Assembly: GCF_000835495.1 (NCBI RefSeq)
Contig: NW_015622541.1
Coordinates: 1,674,001 to 1,738,000 of the forward strand
DNA length: 64,000 bases
From: Cladophialophora immunda
Taxonomy: Eukaryota; Ascomycota; Eurotiomycetes; Chaetothyriales; Herpotrichiellaceae
Reading direction: 5' to 3'
Part shown: piece by piece, positions 1 to 11,000 of the stretch
How positions within the stretch are numbered: the first letter of the stretch is position 1
How the letters are laid out: the number at the start of each line of letters is the position of its first letter
The notes under the pieces: generated by a model
What the model was told of the DNA's origin: nothing
The model's database searches: none
What the model saw: only the letters and a program-made list of their open reading frames with translations
Position numbers and translations under genes: made by a program

Positions 1-743
1 CAGAATGTCCGCTCCGTGCATGACGATCAGAATCATCTACACCCTGAACCTCGCCATTGCATGAAAGCTAGATCCCCTTCCCTAGACTCGATACAACCGG
101 CGAAGATCTTGACACGGCCTTCCTGTAGGTTTCCGCTCTTGGGTCGGAGTGAGGATTTCTGGTGGAGGCTACGGATAGTGATCGATCAGACTGATCAGTA
201 AGTGTTTCCAGCCATGTCAAAGAGGCCAACAAGTCTAGTTTGTGCCATCGGATATATCGATCAGAGCCGTCTTGAGAGGCACATCAGGTAGAATAAATGC
301 TGCTTCTGCTGTAGTTTCGTGTTGGATCAGCCGCCTGATATATTGGGACCGCTCGACCATGACTCCAAACGAAGGTATTGTCTCTGGCCGGAATTATTCA
401 ACCCAGTGGACTGTACACATCGGGGTGCGACCACGACAATTGTCTTTTGCTTCTCATGTACTCCGTAGAGGTTTCTGTTCGTACAGAGACAACCAACTGC
501 CAAGCAACTTGTTCCCAGTGAGATGAGAAAGTGGAGACTGATAGAAAGGTCTTGGCAGCTTCAGTCACGTGGATGTTTGACTGACCTTCAGACACCGATC
601 TGTCTTGCGTTCCACCAACACTGTCTACCATCACTTGTTTCTTTCTGGTCCTGAACGATTATGCTTTGAACACTGTGAATGAGGACGGTCTGTCCTGTCG
701 ATCATCCACACCCACCTCCCGAGCTCTCTCAAGACTAGTCAAC
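1..743. other. intergenic, no gene seen
   Basis: No reading frame here resembles a known protein, and the short open frames overlap on both strands as expected by chance. The right part is the promoter and leader of GID8. A copy of the short motif TACTCCGTA, which recurs in non-coding parts of this window, lies at 459-467. Confidence 0.6.
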
Positions 744-2019
744 ATGGTAAGCCATCAGGCTTCTCCCTTGCTGCCCAGACTGCTAATCCTCCATCAAGGC
801 TGCTGCTACAGCCCATCCCTTCGAGCGACAGGCCGCCAATATCCAGATATCGAAATCGTATGTCCCCTCTATCGATCATACCGTCGCTCCATAGGATGTA
901 TTTTTGACAAAATGGGAATCTCTCTGAAACCACCTGAAGAGACTGCAAATATTTTGCTTTCTGAAAAATTGCCGAGTTATGAGATATTACACTCATGTGC
1001 GCTGGAATGATATCGGCTGACCAAAGTCTTTTTGCAGTGATGTCAACAACTTAATTATGGACTACCTGATCACTGAAGGCTACCCGTCAGCAGCGGAAAA
1101 GTTTGCAGCGGAAGCCAACATCCAGCCCAAAACCGATTTCAGTTGTATTCAAGAGAGGGTTCAGATTCGGGACTCGATACACCGCGGAGATCTGCAGGCA
1201 GCTATCGAGCTCATAAACGAGCTCAACCCAGAAGTGAGTCTTGTCCCGACCCTGCTGCTTTCTTTTTTCATGATTAGATTTGTTTTCATGCACCACTCAT
1301 AGCCTTCGGGCAGAGATGAGAGCAAAAACACCTTCAGTCCTCAGTATGATTTATTAGACAAAAATCCACGACTCTCACCCAAGATTGCGTCCATCTCCAT
1401 GCTGACCTCTTCCAAATAGCTCTTGGATAACGATAAAAGGCTTCACTTTTCCCTTCTCCGACTTCAACTAGTCGAATTAATCCGTCAAAGTTTCACGTCC
1501 TCAGATCCCAGCTTGGTGGGCAAAGCTATAGAATTTGCGCAAAACAACCTTGCACCCTACGCTCCCTTGGACGCACAATTTAAAACGGACCTCGAAAGGG
1601 CTATGGCCCTTCTGATCGTTCCCAAGGAATCATGGACTCAGGCAGCTGCATCGGGATCCTCTGGCCCAGCGACTTCACAAAGTCAAAACGACTTCGGCGC
1701 CCTGGCAGAGCTGGTAGATCCTTCATTGAGACGGAAGGTAGCAAAGGACGTTAATGAAGCAATCCTGCAGTCGCAAGATCAAAGAAGAGAAGCAAATATC
1801 AGATATCTCGTAAGAGCTCGCGCATGGGCGGAACAGCTGGCCCGCGAGAAGAAAATCAACCTGCCAGAAAACCTTACACTGGGTCTCGATGATGAAGGGC
1901 CTTCCGGCCGTAGCCAGAATGGCCACAACGGGGACACTGAAATGACAGAAAACGGATCGGAAGACAACCCTGCAGGTGGCGATGCTGATCTGGCCCGATA
2001 CACGAACATACCCTCTTGA
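744..2019 (+). CDS. GID8: GID/CTLH ubiquitin ligase complex subunit 8 (LisH-CTLH-CRA protein)
   Basis: Gid8 is a scaffold subunit of the GID/CTLH E3 ubiquitin ligase, which in yeast targets gluconeogenic enzymes for degradation. Four coding exons are read: 744-746 (the ATG alone), 799-857, 1038-1233 and 1420-2019, giving 285 aa. All junctions are GT-AG and in frame; the first intron has a TGCTAAT branch-like site. The LisH motif (about residues 22-54, around LIMDYLITEGYPSAAEKF) is followed by CTLH (about 59-116) and the CRA region, which contains the motif LLDNDKRLHFSLLRLQLVEL. The C-terminal 40 residues are acidic and Gly/Asn-rich and look disordered. The start is chosen because splicing the lone ATG to 799 gives the usual fungal N-terminus (MAAATAHPFERQ). 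It converges on ESA1 with about 250 bp between stop codons. The family call is secure; the one-codon first exon is inferred. Confidence 0.9.
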
Positions 2020-2265
2020 ACATCACACCCGACAGTATAGCGAGATCTATACAGATGGCTCCAACCGTTTCAAGAAGAGATCTGTCTCAGCTACACGGCA
2101 TGAGAAATGATGACATCGAGAGCTTCGTTCAACGCAAACCATGAAGGTCGTGCCCTCGAGCCAGGAATCCAAAGCGCCGCCGGCTCAATGACCGATATTG
2201 TATGTCTCCCGCTCCGCAGAATACCCCCAGCGCCATGCTAATTTACAATCCCAAGGTCGGCTCCG

Positions 2266-4191
2266 CTACCAATTCCAGGTCCGACTGCTAGCGGTAAAGA
2301 CGGGCGGTTTCCAGTTGAGTCTGCTGGGATCGATCCTCCTGCTCCCTTTCACTTTCTCTTTCTCCCGCCGCTTTTCCTGCCACTCGAGCAGCTCATCTCG
2401 CACAACAATGATCCACGCACCCTTGTGGTATCGTAGTAGCTTCAGCACTTCGAGTTGCTCATGGACGTCCTTCTCAGTCATGGCTGTTTGACTCGCTATC
2501 TCGGCAATACTCGTGGAATATTGCGACGAGGGACCCGAGAAGCCTAGCGATGAATGTGGATGCAGTTGTTCCGAGGTTGGCGTGTGGGAGGCTGACCCCG
2601 GAGGAGGCAGCCGCGCAGGATCAGAAAGAAGCTCAATCAGCACTTCTTTCCAATACTGCCTGTAGCCCAGCAGCCCAAGATCCGAAAGAGGCTTCTCAGG
2701 AGACCCCAGCTTTCCCTCGCGTTTGCTCAGCTCATATGAGAAAGCAATAAGCAACCTCCCCAACCCTTGTCGCTGATATTGCGGCAAGGTGAGAATGCAA
2801 GCGACGTTATACCCTTCCGCCGACTCTTTTTCCTTGCTGAAATATCCGACAAGATGACATCCATACTCGTCCCGAGTGACCATGCAGTAAAACAAGAAGG
2901 GGTCGACATCATAGTACAATGTCTTATGATCGAGGAAAAGTTTTGACAGAAGACAAAGATTTCTGCACCACGTGCGCTGCCGCCGGCCATCGACCTCGAA
3001 GAAACTCACAAAATCGTCGCGGTAGATCTCGTTTCCCGGCGGATGGCGTAATTCGCATTTCGTGCGGTGTCTCTCGAATGCCTTCTTGGAGGAAAAGTAG
3101 GACAGACAAAACTCATCGATATAGACCATGTCGACGTCGCCGAACTCCTGAGGATAGGGAGAGAAGTACCACGGCTCGACGATGTGTTTGCCCATTTGAA
3201 TCTTGTTCAAGTTGCGCACGAGATGCAATTGCGCATGATTCTGGACCATGGAGCCACCCGTGCGAAGCTTCTCGATCTCCTCCTCTGGCTCCATGATGGG
3301 AGCAACCTTCTCCTCTGTCTTGGTCACGTCGGGCATTTCCACATCGACGCCGCCTGCTGTACTGTCTTCATTCCCGATCGTCGGTAAGGGCGTACCTTCC
3401 TTGGTGATGACGAGGGAGGCGTCTCCGTCGGGCGCAAGTCCTTCATCGCGGTTCTCCTTTCCACCTGCTTTGGAGGGCACGGGACGTTTTCGGTCATTGC
3501 CTGCCTTGGAGCTGAGGAGGTCAGGTGTCGCAGAACTGGCGCGAGAATCTGTCCTTTGGCGACCAGCTTTCGTGGTGATGGATTTGGATATGGCGGCTTT
3601 GGACGGTGGCCCTTTTGTGGTCACGGTGGTCTTCTTCTTTTCGGGCTTCTCAGGAACAGGCCACTCAACCTCCTGGGAGAGGTCGATGCGCTCGGCCGTG
3701 ACCCATTCTGTGATCTGTTAGAAGGTTTCTTTTGGGAAGTTGTGCCCTCGGCGATGCCTACCATCCAGACGCTTGTTGAACTCGACATAGTGTACGCTGT
3801 CGTTAGGTTAGTATTGGGCCCTAATGTTTGTTTCAGACTCGGGTCAAACATACTAGAAAGTCAGAGCACCATTTCTCTGTTTGATAGACAAGATCTCTGC
3901 CTTTCTAGGTTCTCCATTCTGCCCACAGTCAGTGACATGTTCGGTCTCCCCAAGATACCAAAGTCACGTGGACATCCAGCGAAAGTCGACGAAAAAACTC
4001 ACCTTTTCAACGAAGGCCTTCACGCCAATTCTGTAAAATGTATTTCAGTATAAGTTCCACATCCGGAGGTGGACAACTTCATCAGATCTGGCACTTTTTT
4101 GGACTTACTGCAACTGGGTGAGCGTGGCGAAGCCCTTCTCTACCGGCTCAGGTGTACTGTTAGAGTCCTGGCTGCCATCTCCGCCTGCCAT
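2266..4191 (-). CDS. ESA1: MYST histone acetyltransferase Esa1 (NuA4 catalytic subunit, KAT5)
   Basis: Esa1 acetylates histone H4 and H2A/H2A.Z in the nucleus as the catalytic subunit of NuA4. Five exons are read on the minus strand: 4191-4109, 4030-4003, 3918-3854, 3796-3762 and 3707-2266, all with GT-AG junctions, giving 550 aa. Exons 1-4 encode the Tudor-knot/chromo barrel (about residues 28-82; motifs [28 protein letters not shown]). A low-complexity linker of about 120 residues follows, then the MYST domain. The acetyl-CoA loop QRQGLGRLL begins near residue 382, the conserved catalytic Cys of NVACILTLP is near 374, and the catalytic Glu of [10 protein letters not shown] is near 408. The C-terminus has the family ending (SSRTWNW). 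The linker and a Pro/Ser-rich insert before the final helical region are longer than in yeast. Family assignment is very secure; the short exons rest on frame and motif continuity. Confidence 0.95.
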
Positions 4192-4631
4192 AGTGATCGG
4201 GTAGATGATGCGACAATTTCTATCGAAGGAAATGTCGTTCGACGATGATTTGGTGGAGTGAGGATGAGGAATGTGTTGTCGTGACTTGGTCGTGGTGGTT
4301 GTAGGTGAAGTTGGGGATGAGTTTGGAGGAGTTTGGAGGTGAGACTTGGCCTGAATGGGCGGGCAGGGTCTTTGGGTTGCAGCCTGTGGAGGCGCCCGTC
4401 GCCGCCTGGAGAGGCACCTGGCGCCTAACTGGGCACAGGCGCCCGAGACGCTGCCTACCACCTAGGTAGGTACTTCGGTTACACGAGTATAGGTACCTAC
4501 GCCTTGGGCAACAACTTGGGGCCTGATGCTCTATCATTCACAAGGGGCATGCCATTCTCGCATTTGACAACGCTCATCCTATTTCATACAGTCATACTAA
4601 GAACTCATTGATCCTTAGACCATTCCCTTAT
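4192..4631. promoter_or_regulatory. ESA1 upstream region with AGGTA/GGTACC repeats
   Basis: This 440-bp gap lies between the ESA1 start and the PWP1 stop, both on the minus strand, so it should hold the ESA1 promoter and the PWP1 terminator. At 4457-4502 there is a cluster of short AGGTA units, including CCTAGG and GGTACC palindromes. Similar GGTACCT words recur upstream of other genes in the window. Their function is unknown. Confidence 0.4.
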
Positions 4632-6278
4632 TCAATCTTCATCCATGGACTCCCAACCATCTTGGGCCTCCTCTCCAACCTCCTCTCCCTCGTCATCTTC
4701 GCTCTCGTGGTCACTCAGACTGGCGCCAACTAATCTCTCTTTACCATCCGTCTCTGGCAACTGGACTCTGCCAGCGAACACTTTTCTCACGCTCGGATTG
4801 GTGCTGATGTCCCATACCTGCAGCCGCCCCTTACTTCCCGCCACTGATAGCCTGAAGGCAACCTCCGGATCTGGGGCAAACTGCGTCGAGAATATCCGCC
4901 CGACCTCAAGATTTCTCGAAATGACCATAGCGGGTTTGTTGTGCTCGATGTTCCATATCTTGACCCTCCTGTCCTCCGAGCCAGTAACCAGAAGGCCCGG
5001 CACCGAGGGACTGATATCGAATGCGCTTACGGGCCCGTCGTGGGCCTGTAGTGTCCATACAGGCTTGCTCGGCTTGTCGTGAGACACGGGGACGGTCCGG
5101 GCATCGAAGTAATGGACAGTGCCAGCCTCCGTGGTCACAAAGAAGAAATTAGGATCATGGATGTCCCATCTCACTTTCTCAACATCTGCCTCGACGACCC
5201 ATTTCGGTGCCGCTGCGTCAGGGGCCCGCATATCCGTAGCAATGACGGTGCGATCGTAGCTTCCACTCAAGAGGACGGTTGACTCGGTCGGATGCCAATC
5301 CAAGGCGCAAACTTTGCCGCTGTGCATGGTGTATGATTTTGCGCACTTGCCGGTCTTTAAGTCCCACAGCTTCACGGTCTTGTCTGCCGACGCTGAAGCA
5401 AGGAGATTTCGATGATGTCGGTTTGCAGCCAAAGCTAGAACCGCATCGGCGTGGTATTCATCGTTCGCCTTTGCCTTCTTTTTCTTCTTTTTCGATTTCT
5501 TCTTGCCTTTTGAGCTCTCTCCGTCCTGCTCTGGCTCGTCTGGGTGCTCTTGTGGCTCTTGACCAAGTATGGCGTTGGGATACATACTATCGACAACATC
5601 CAAGTCCCAAATCTCGATCTCTGGATTCATAGTTCCAATTGCCACAAAGTTCCCGTCTGACCTCGACTCGGCGTCTTTACCGACAGGGACATTGATCCAT
5701 TCAACACACAAAGGAACAGCAGGGAGCATGATGTCATGGTGAACATAGAGGTTGTCAGCTTCATCTTCATACACGAAGACTTCTAGCTGCGCAACCTCGT
5801 CTTCCACTTTCGCCGCCAGTATTAAGTTGTCCGAAGGCAGTATCTGCAGCTCTTCTCTTTCGTCTTCGGACTCTTCTTCTCCTTGAGGTAACACAATATA
5901 TGGATCCTCCTCATGAGGTGCATGATAAGCTAATGAGCCAACATTGCCAAACATGGCGAATTTCTGGCCTTCTTCGTCCACGGGGTCTTTGTCATAGTCG
6001 TCAAGGTTGTATTCTTTTAGGTCATCAGTATTTGTCGCAGGCTGTTTCGCTGTGTCTGCGGCTTCTCCTGTGGGTACTCCGGCATCTGAGTCGTCATCAT
6101 CTGATAAACCTCCCGCCTTGGAGTTTTGTGCGTCTAGAAGATCCTGCTGCGCATCTTCCAGTTGGAGGCGTGCTAGTTTCGAGATGCGGCTCAGTTCTGC
6201 TTCGTCGACTTGGTATTTGGTGGGAAACTGAGCGGCAACCCCCCTTCTCACCCATGTGGTAGCCAGAGTCATCGACAT
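4632..6278 (-). CDS. PWP1: Periodic tryptophan protein 1 (WD40, 60S ribosome biogenesis)
   Basis: Pwp1 is a nucleolar WD40 protein needed for 27S pre-rRNA processing and 60S subunit assembly. A single open exon encodes 548 aa. The N-terminus (ATTWVRRGVAAQFPTKY) is the conserved Pwp1 signature. It is followed by acidic stretches, a Lys-rich nucleolar-type tract (KGKKKSKKKKKKAKA) and several WD40 repeats with typical endings (VKLWDLKTGKC, VKIWNIEHNKP, LQVWDIS). The C-terminus is strongly acidic. The frame stays open 20 codons further upstream, but the start at 6278 (MSMTLATTWV) matches the usual family start; the sequence just before it (CTGCAG) could also be an acceptor from a 5' UTR intron. 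It is divergent from CMC2. Confidence 0.93.
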   Translation of the reverse strand: MSMTLATTWVRRGVAAQFPTKYQVDEAELSRISKLARLQLEDAQQDLLDAQNSKAGGLSDDDDSDAGVPTGEAADTAKQPATNTDDLKEYNLDDYDKDPVDEEGQKFAMFGNVGSLAYHAPHEEDPYIVLPQGEEESEDEREELQILPSDNLILAAKVEDEVAQLEVFVYEDEADNLYVHHDIMLPAVPLCVEWINVPVGKDAESRSDGNFVAIGTMNPEIEIWDLDVVDSMYPNAILGQEPQEHPDEPEQDGESSKGKKKSKKKKKKAKANDEYHADAVLALAANRHHRNLLASASADKTVKLWDLKTGKCAKSYTMHSGKVCALDWHPTESTVLLSGSYDRTVIATDMRAPDAAAPKWVVEADVEKVRWDIHDPNFFFVTTEAGTVHYFDARTVPVSHDKPSKPVWTLQAHDGPVSAFDISPSVPGLLVTGSEDRRVKIWNIEHNKPAMVISRNLEVGRIFSTQFAPDPEVAFRLSVAGSKGRLQVWDISTNPSVRKVFAGRVQLPETDGKERLVGASLSDHESEDDEGEEVGEEAQDGWESMDED

Positions 6279-6615
6279 TCTGCAGCTGTTGGCAGGGTCT
6301 AAACCGACATGCACCGGTTCGTAGATTGTGTCCTCCAATATTTTTGGGCCGCATGCAGGAAAAGAGCGGCAGAATCCGCGAACTTTTGGGCGGTGAAGTT
6401 AGTTTCTTCCTGCAAGGCTGGGCTGGGCTGGGATGGATCTGCAAGGCTACTTTCTGCAGCTTGGCGAGAAACTAATAGCCTCGTACCCTCATCTGATCTC
6501 TTTGGCATTTGGCTCCTCTAGCAGCAATTTGATCAGACTCACTCTTGTCGTCGCAAGGCAGATGTGGGCGTGGCTTGAACCGCATGATCAATATTGGAGA
6601 CGAGTCTCTACCAAA
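6279..6615. promoter_or_regulatory. divergent promoter region between PWP1 and CMC2
   Basis: These 337 bp separate the start codons of two divergently transcribed genes, so they should contain both promoters. A GGCTGGGCTGGG direct repeat lies near 6418-6432. I did not recognise a TATA box. Confidence 0.5.
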
Positions 6616-7049
6616 ATGCATTCACATCTACACACAAAAGATAATATCGGTACGTGATATTGAAGCTGGACTGAGTCGCATGATCCTTCATTGAGCTGGG
6701 GCGATTTCTCTCACAGCCGTCCCCATTGCTAGACTTTCTTCCATCGGACCATGCATGCTGCGACTCCGATGTAGCCAACCCGTGAAAGTAATTCTGACCG
6801 TTCACAGGGTGCGAAGAGATCATGAACGCCTTGGACGAGTGCCACGCCCGCGGCTTCCTCTACAAGGCCATAGGTGGCTGCAACGACATTAAGCGAGAGG
6901 TGAACAAATGTTTGTCAGGGGAACGGACGAAAAAGAGCAGGAAAAACCGAGAGACTGCCCTCGAGCGGCGGGCCAGGATCGAAGGTGTGTGGGCAAAGTT
7001 CGACGAGGGCGACTACTCGGCCCTGGAACAATTCACGAAATCGAAATAA
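6616..7049 (+). CDS. CMC2: COX assembly mitochondrial protein 2 (twin CX9C)
   Basis: Cmc2 is a small intermembrane-space protein that supports cytochrome c oxidase biogenesis and is imported by the Mia40 disulfide relay. Exons are 6616-6649 and 6808-7049, joined by a 158-bp GT-AG intron, giving 91 aa. The spliced N-terminus MHSHLHTKDNIGCEEIM is typical of the family. Both CX9C motifs are present: Cys-EEIMNALDE-Cys, whose first Cys is supplied by the splice, and Cys-NDIKREVNK-Cys. A basic helical tail follows. Without exon 1 the first Cys of the pair is lost, so the two-exon model is well supported. It is divergent from PWP1. Confidence 0.93.
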
Positions 7050-8047
7050 ATCAACTTGGATACTGGCCCTTTTCGGCTATGGTTGGCGATTTTGAAGGGG
7101 CATGCCACGGCGTTCGTCTTTTGAGACTCCAAAAATTGGTTCCTCTGATATTACACGCATTCGCATGGACAGGAGGATATTTCTCTCAACTCTTTGCACC
7201 ATATTCCAGCTCACTCTGCTTAACTGCAACATATATTATCAAGATCCTTTATCCGATCAACGTTTACGGAGACTTGTTTATTCATCGGCGTCGCCGTCGA
7301 GGATGCTCACTGGGCAAATGATGGCTCCCTACTTCGCCAAACCACTCTATCTCTCAGGCAACTGCCTCTGGAGCCAATGCAAGTGGCGGGGTGATTCTGG
7401 GACTCTATTCCACTCCAACCTTACTTTCTACGAGGAAATCCGCATCTCACTAGAGTCGAGTATTTGCTCAGATGACATCTCTCCGGAAGGACCCTCGCAC
7501 TGGTTCAATACCGCCTACGAGAAATACTACGTGAGGGACTATGGTTGATGTGGTATGCTTTCTGGATTGCGAGCCTCAGCCGGTCTTCGCACGCATTTCT
7601 GGGTCGAGATAAGTCAGAAAATCTTAGTATATATCCCCGCTCAGTCGGACTACTGTAGCCTTGGACGATGTATCTCATCGAGGGTGTAGTAGCCGCGAGT
7701 GATGGCGAAAGGGTACCTCTTCTCGCTCACGTGACACATAATAGTACGATGTGGCTGTGGTGAGACGTTGGACTCCACACTGCGCTCTCCGCGCAACGGC
7801 TTGACGTTTACTCCGTACACCGCACTCAGCGAGGTACCTACAGCTGCTCTAGACTGTTTGACCTTCTGGCACATTGGCAACTCTTTGTATATTCGATTCA
7901 GTAGTTCTTATCCAAACGTGACTTGTCTTAACTAGCAATTTACACGTTCTTTGTCCCTCCCGCCGAAAGCAGTCCCAATCGAGTGCCTCTCCGATAGGTG
8001 GCTTCGAGACACATGTCTCAGGCTTACCATCCCGCAAATGTGGCATT
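7050..8047. other. intergenic between CMC2 and the DUF726 gene
   Basis: This is the CMC2 3' region (AATAAA-like signal at the stop codon) and the promoter of the next gene. A 148-codon open frame (7102-7548) has no family resemblance and is left out. The motif TACTCCGTA lies at 7809-7817 and a GAGGTACCTAC word near 7830-7840. Confidence 0.5.
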
Positions 8048-11000
8048 ATGACCAGCGGAGAAGATAACAAGGAGGAAAATACCCTTGAAAATTCATCTGT
8101 GGAACAATCCTCGAACCAGAAGACACCTCCTTCGACAGCCTCTGTTGAACCCGAGCTCGATGACTTCGGACTACCCAAACGACCGGTGAGGGCAACCCGA
8201 CCAACAGAGTTGGACGACAGTGACGATGACCACGAGACGTTTCATGATGCCGAAGCGTCTACGGATAAAGAAGGGGCAAGTGAGGGGGACGCCAAAGAGA
8301 CTCCTTGCGAGCTACAGCAGACGGCAGAGCAGAAGGCAGAGAAGCATCCAGAATTGGTTGACAAAAGCAACAAACAATCGTCTCCGGATGACGCACCCTC
8401 AAAATCAGACAGAGGATTGAGCAACCCGGGGATGAAGGAAAACGAGAAGGATCCAGTCATTGGCGAAGTACCAAGTCTCGAGGCGAAGGCAGCAGATAAA
8501 ATTCCACCTCTAGACACAGCATTGAAGCCGGATACGAAACAGGATGAGCAAACAAATGATAGCGCAACCTCTCCGACAGCATCTCGAATTTCTGGCACAG
8601 TTATACCAAAGCGTAATCAACGATCCAGTCCCGCCACGGCCTCTGAATGGTCTCACCAAAGACAAATTGCGACCGCGAACAAATCGGACGAGGAAGAAGA
8701 GGAGGAGGAATGGCAGCCGATGCCGGCCATTGACGAATTTGATATCTTTGACGATAATGGACGTCTGGTGGCGAAAGGTCACAGGGAAACCGAAGACGAT
8801 GCAAATCCCTATGCCGGCATTGGAGGCGCTGGGAAGGGTTATACGAGAGTGCAGCTCGACGAAGATGCACAATCAGCTACAAGCCTAGACGAAGATACAA
8901 ACTATCTGTTTCGGAACGGCCAGAAGATGGAAGACATGGAAAACAAGGATGACCAGGATGATGAGCAGCGGGATGCTCTCAGTCAGCTGCAAGCGACCAA
9001 AGATCTCCTCACGGAAGGCCAGCGAATAGCCTACGTCGGAGTGGTCCGTTTGACAATCCACAAAATGTTTTCAGCGTTGGGTGACCTGGAGAAAACAAAG
9101 GGTGTGCGGAAAGAATTGATGAGATCTCTAGAGAATATGGATATGTGGGGACAGAAGATGATGGTTCGGCTCTATGCTCACATGGACATCAACCAGGCCG
9201 AACAGATAATGATTGAACAACTCGCTGAGCATGGGGTGCAGCCGTCTGACCTCGTTAGTCCCCTCATGCTGAATGCGAAAGTGAGGAATCCACTGGCGGA
9301 CGAGGCTGCGACCGAGACTTCGAAGCCAGACGTCTCACGAAACCGAGATTCAACAACTTCTGTACACTCCTCGAAAGTGGATGATGTCCCTTTGAAAGAG
9401 GTCAAGGAGAGCGAAGAAGTCCCTGAAGTCCATGGACCGGAAGACATGCCTCATACCAAGGAGATTGAGCTCGATTTGCGGTGGACTGTCTTGTGTGACT
9501 TATTCCTGGTCCTGATATCTGATGGTCAATACGACGCTCGATCGAGACGACTACTTGAACGAGTTGGCTCGACAATGGAGATTAGCTGGACTCAGATATG
9601 TCGATTCGAGAAGAGGGTCATTGACGCCCTAGAAATGCAAGAAGAAGAAGCCAAGGAGAATTGGAACGAATCCGAACACATGGAGAAACGGCGTAAACGC
9701 GCCCTTAAGAAGAAATACATGGTCATGGGCCTCGCGACTGTTGGCGGGGGTCTTGTGATTGGTCTGTCAGCAGGATTACTTGCACCCTTCATTGGCGCGG
9801 GTCTGGCAGCTGGTTTCACGACCATTGGTGTCACCGGTACAGCAGGGTTTCTGGGAGGGGTGGGTGGAGCAGCTCTGATCACTTCCGCTGCCACAGCAGC
9901 TGGTGGGACGATTGCTGTTCGAGCTGCAGATCGTCGGACTGGCAGTGTGAAGACGTTTGAATATCGACCGCTGCACAACAATAAAAGGCTGAACCTTATC
10001 TTGACGATATCTGGCTGGATGACTGGCAAGGTGGATGATGTCCGCTTGCCGTACAGCACCGTTGATCCTATCATGGGCGACATTTACTCCTTGCTTTGGG
10101 AGCCAGAGATGCTTCAATCAATGGGTGACACTATCAACATCCTTGCCACGGAAGCTTTGACCCAGACTGTTCAGCAAGTTCTTGGAAGTACGATACTAAT
10201 CACTCTGATGGCATCAATACAGCTGCCAATTGTGCTTTCCAAGTTGGCTTATCTTATTGACAATCCGTGGAGTGTGTCCCTCGACCGAGCTACAGCTGCA
10301 GGTCTTATCTTGGCCGACTCGTTGATTGACAGGCACCTGGGGCAAAGACCAATCACTCTGCTAGGCTTCTCCCTAGGCTCAAGGGTCATCTTTTCGTGCT
10401 TGAAAGAGCTGTCGAATCGTGGAGCATACGGCTTGGTCCAGAATGTTTACATGTTCGGCTCGCCTGTGGTTGTCAGCAAGGATGACTACTTACGGGCTCG
10501 TTCAGTCGTTTCCGGAAGGTTTTTGAATGGATATGCCTCCAACGACTGGATTCTCGGATATTTGTTTCGGATGACGTCCGGTGGCATCATGCGAGTTGCT
10601 GGGCTTGCGCCGGTGGAAGGCATTCCAGGCGTGGAGAATATTAACGTTAGCACATGGGTTAAGGGCCACATGGCTTATCGTGCCGCTATGCCACGGCTGT
10701 TGCGAGAAGTTGGGTGGGAAGTCGAAAGCGACGAGTTCACTGAGATCGAAGATCCGGACCCTGAAAATCACGCGCAACGACAGCGAGAACTAATCCTGGA
10801 AATCGACGAGGCCAGGAAGAAAGCCGAAGAGAAACCGGACAAGAAACGTTTCGGCATTTTCAAACGAGGCAAACTGGCTGAGAAGAAGGGTTGGGAGAGA
10901 TATAACTCGAACGACCCCAACCACAAGCGAAACGCCAGTAACACTCTAGAGCCCGGTGGTAACGGCGATGCCAACGTCCTGTTTGACGTTGATGCAATTC

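Noticed and set aside
7102..7548. 148-codon plus-strand open frame after CMC2
   Set aside because: No family resemblance; it lies in the CMC2 3' region and starts without a supporting context.
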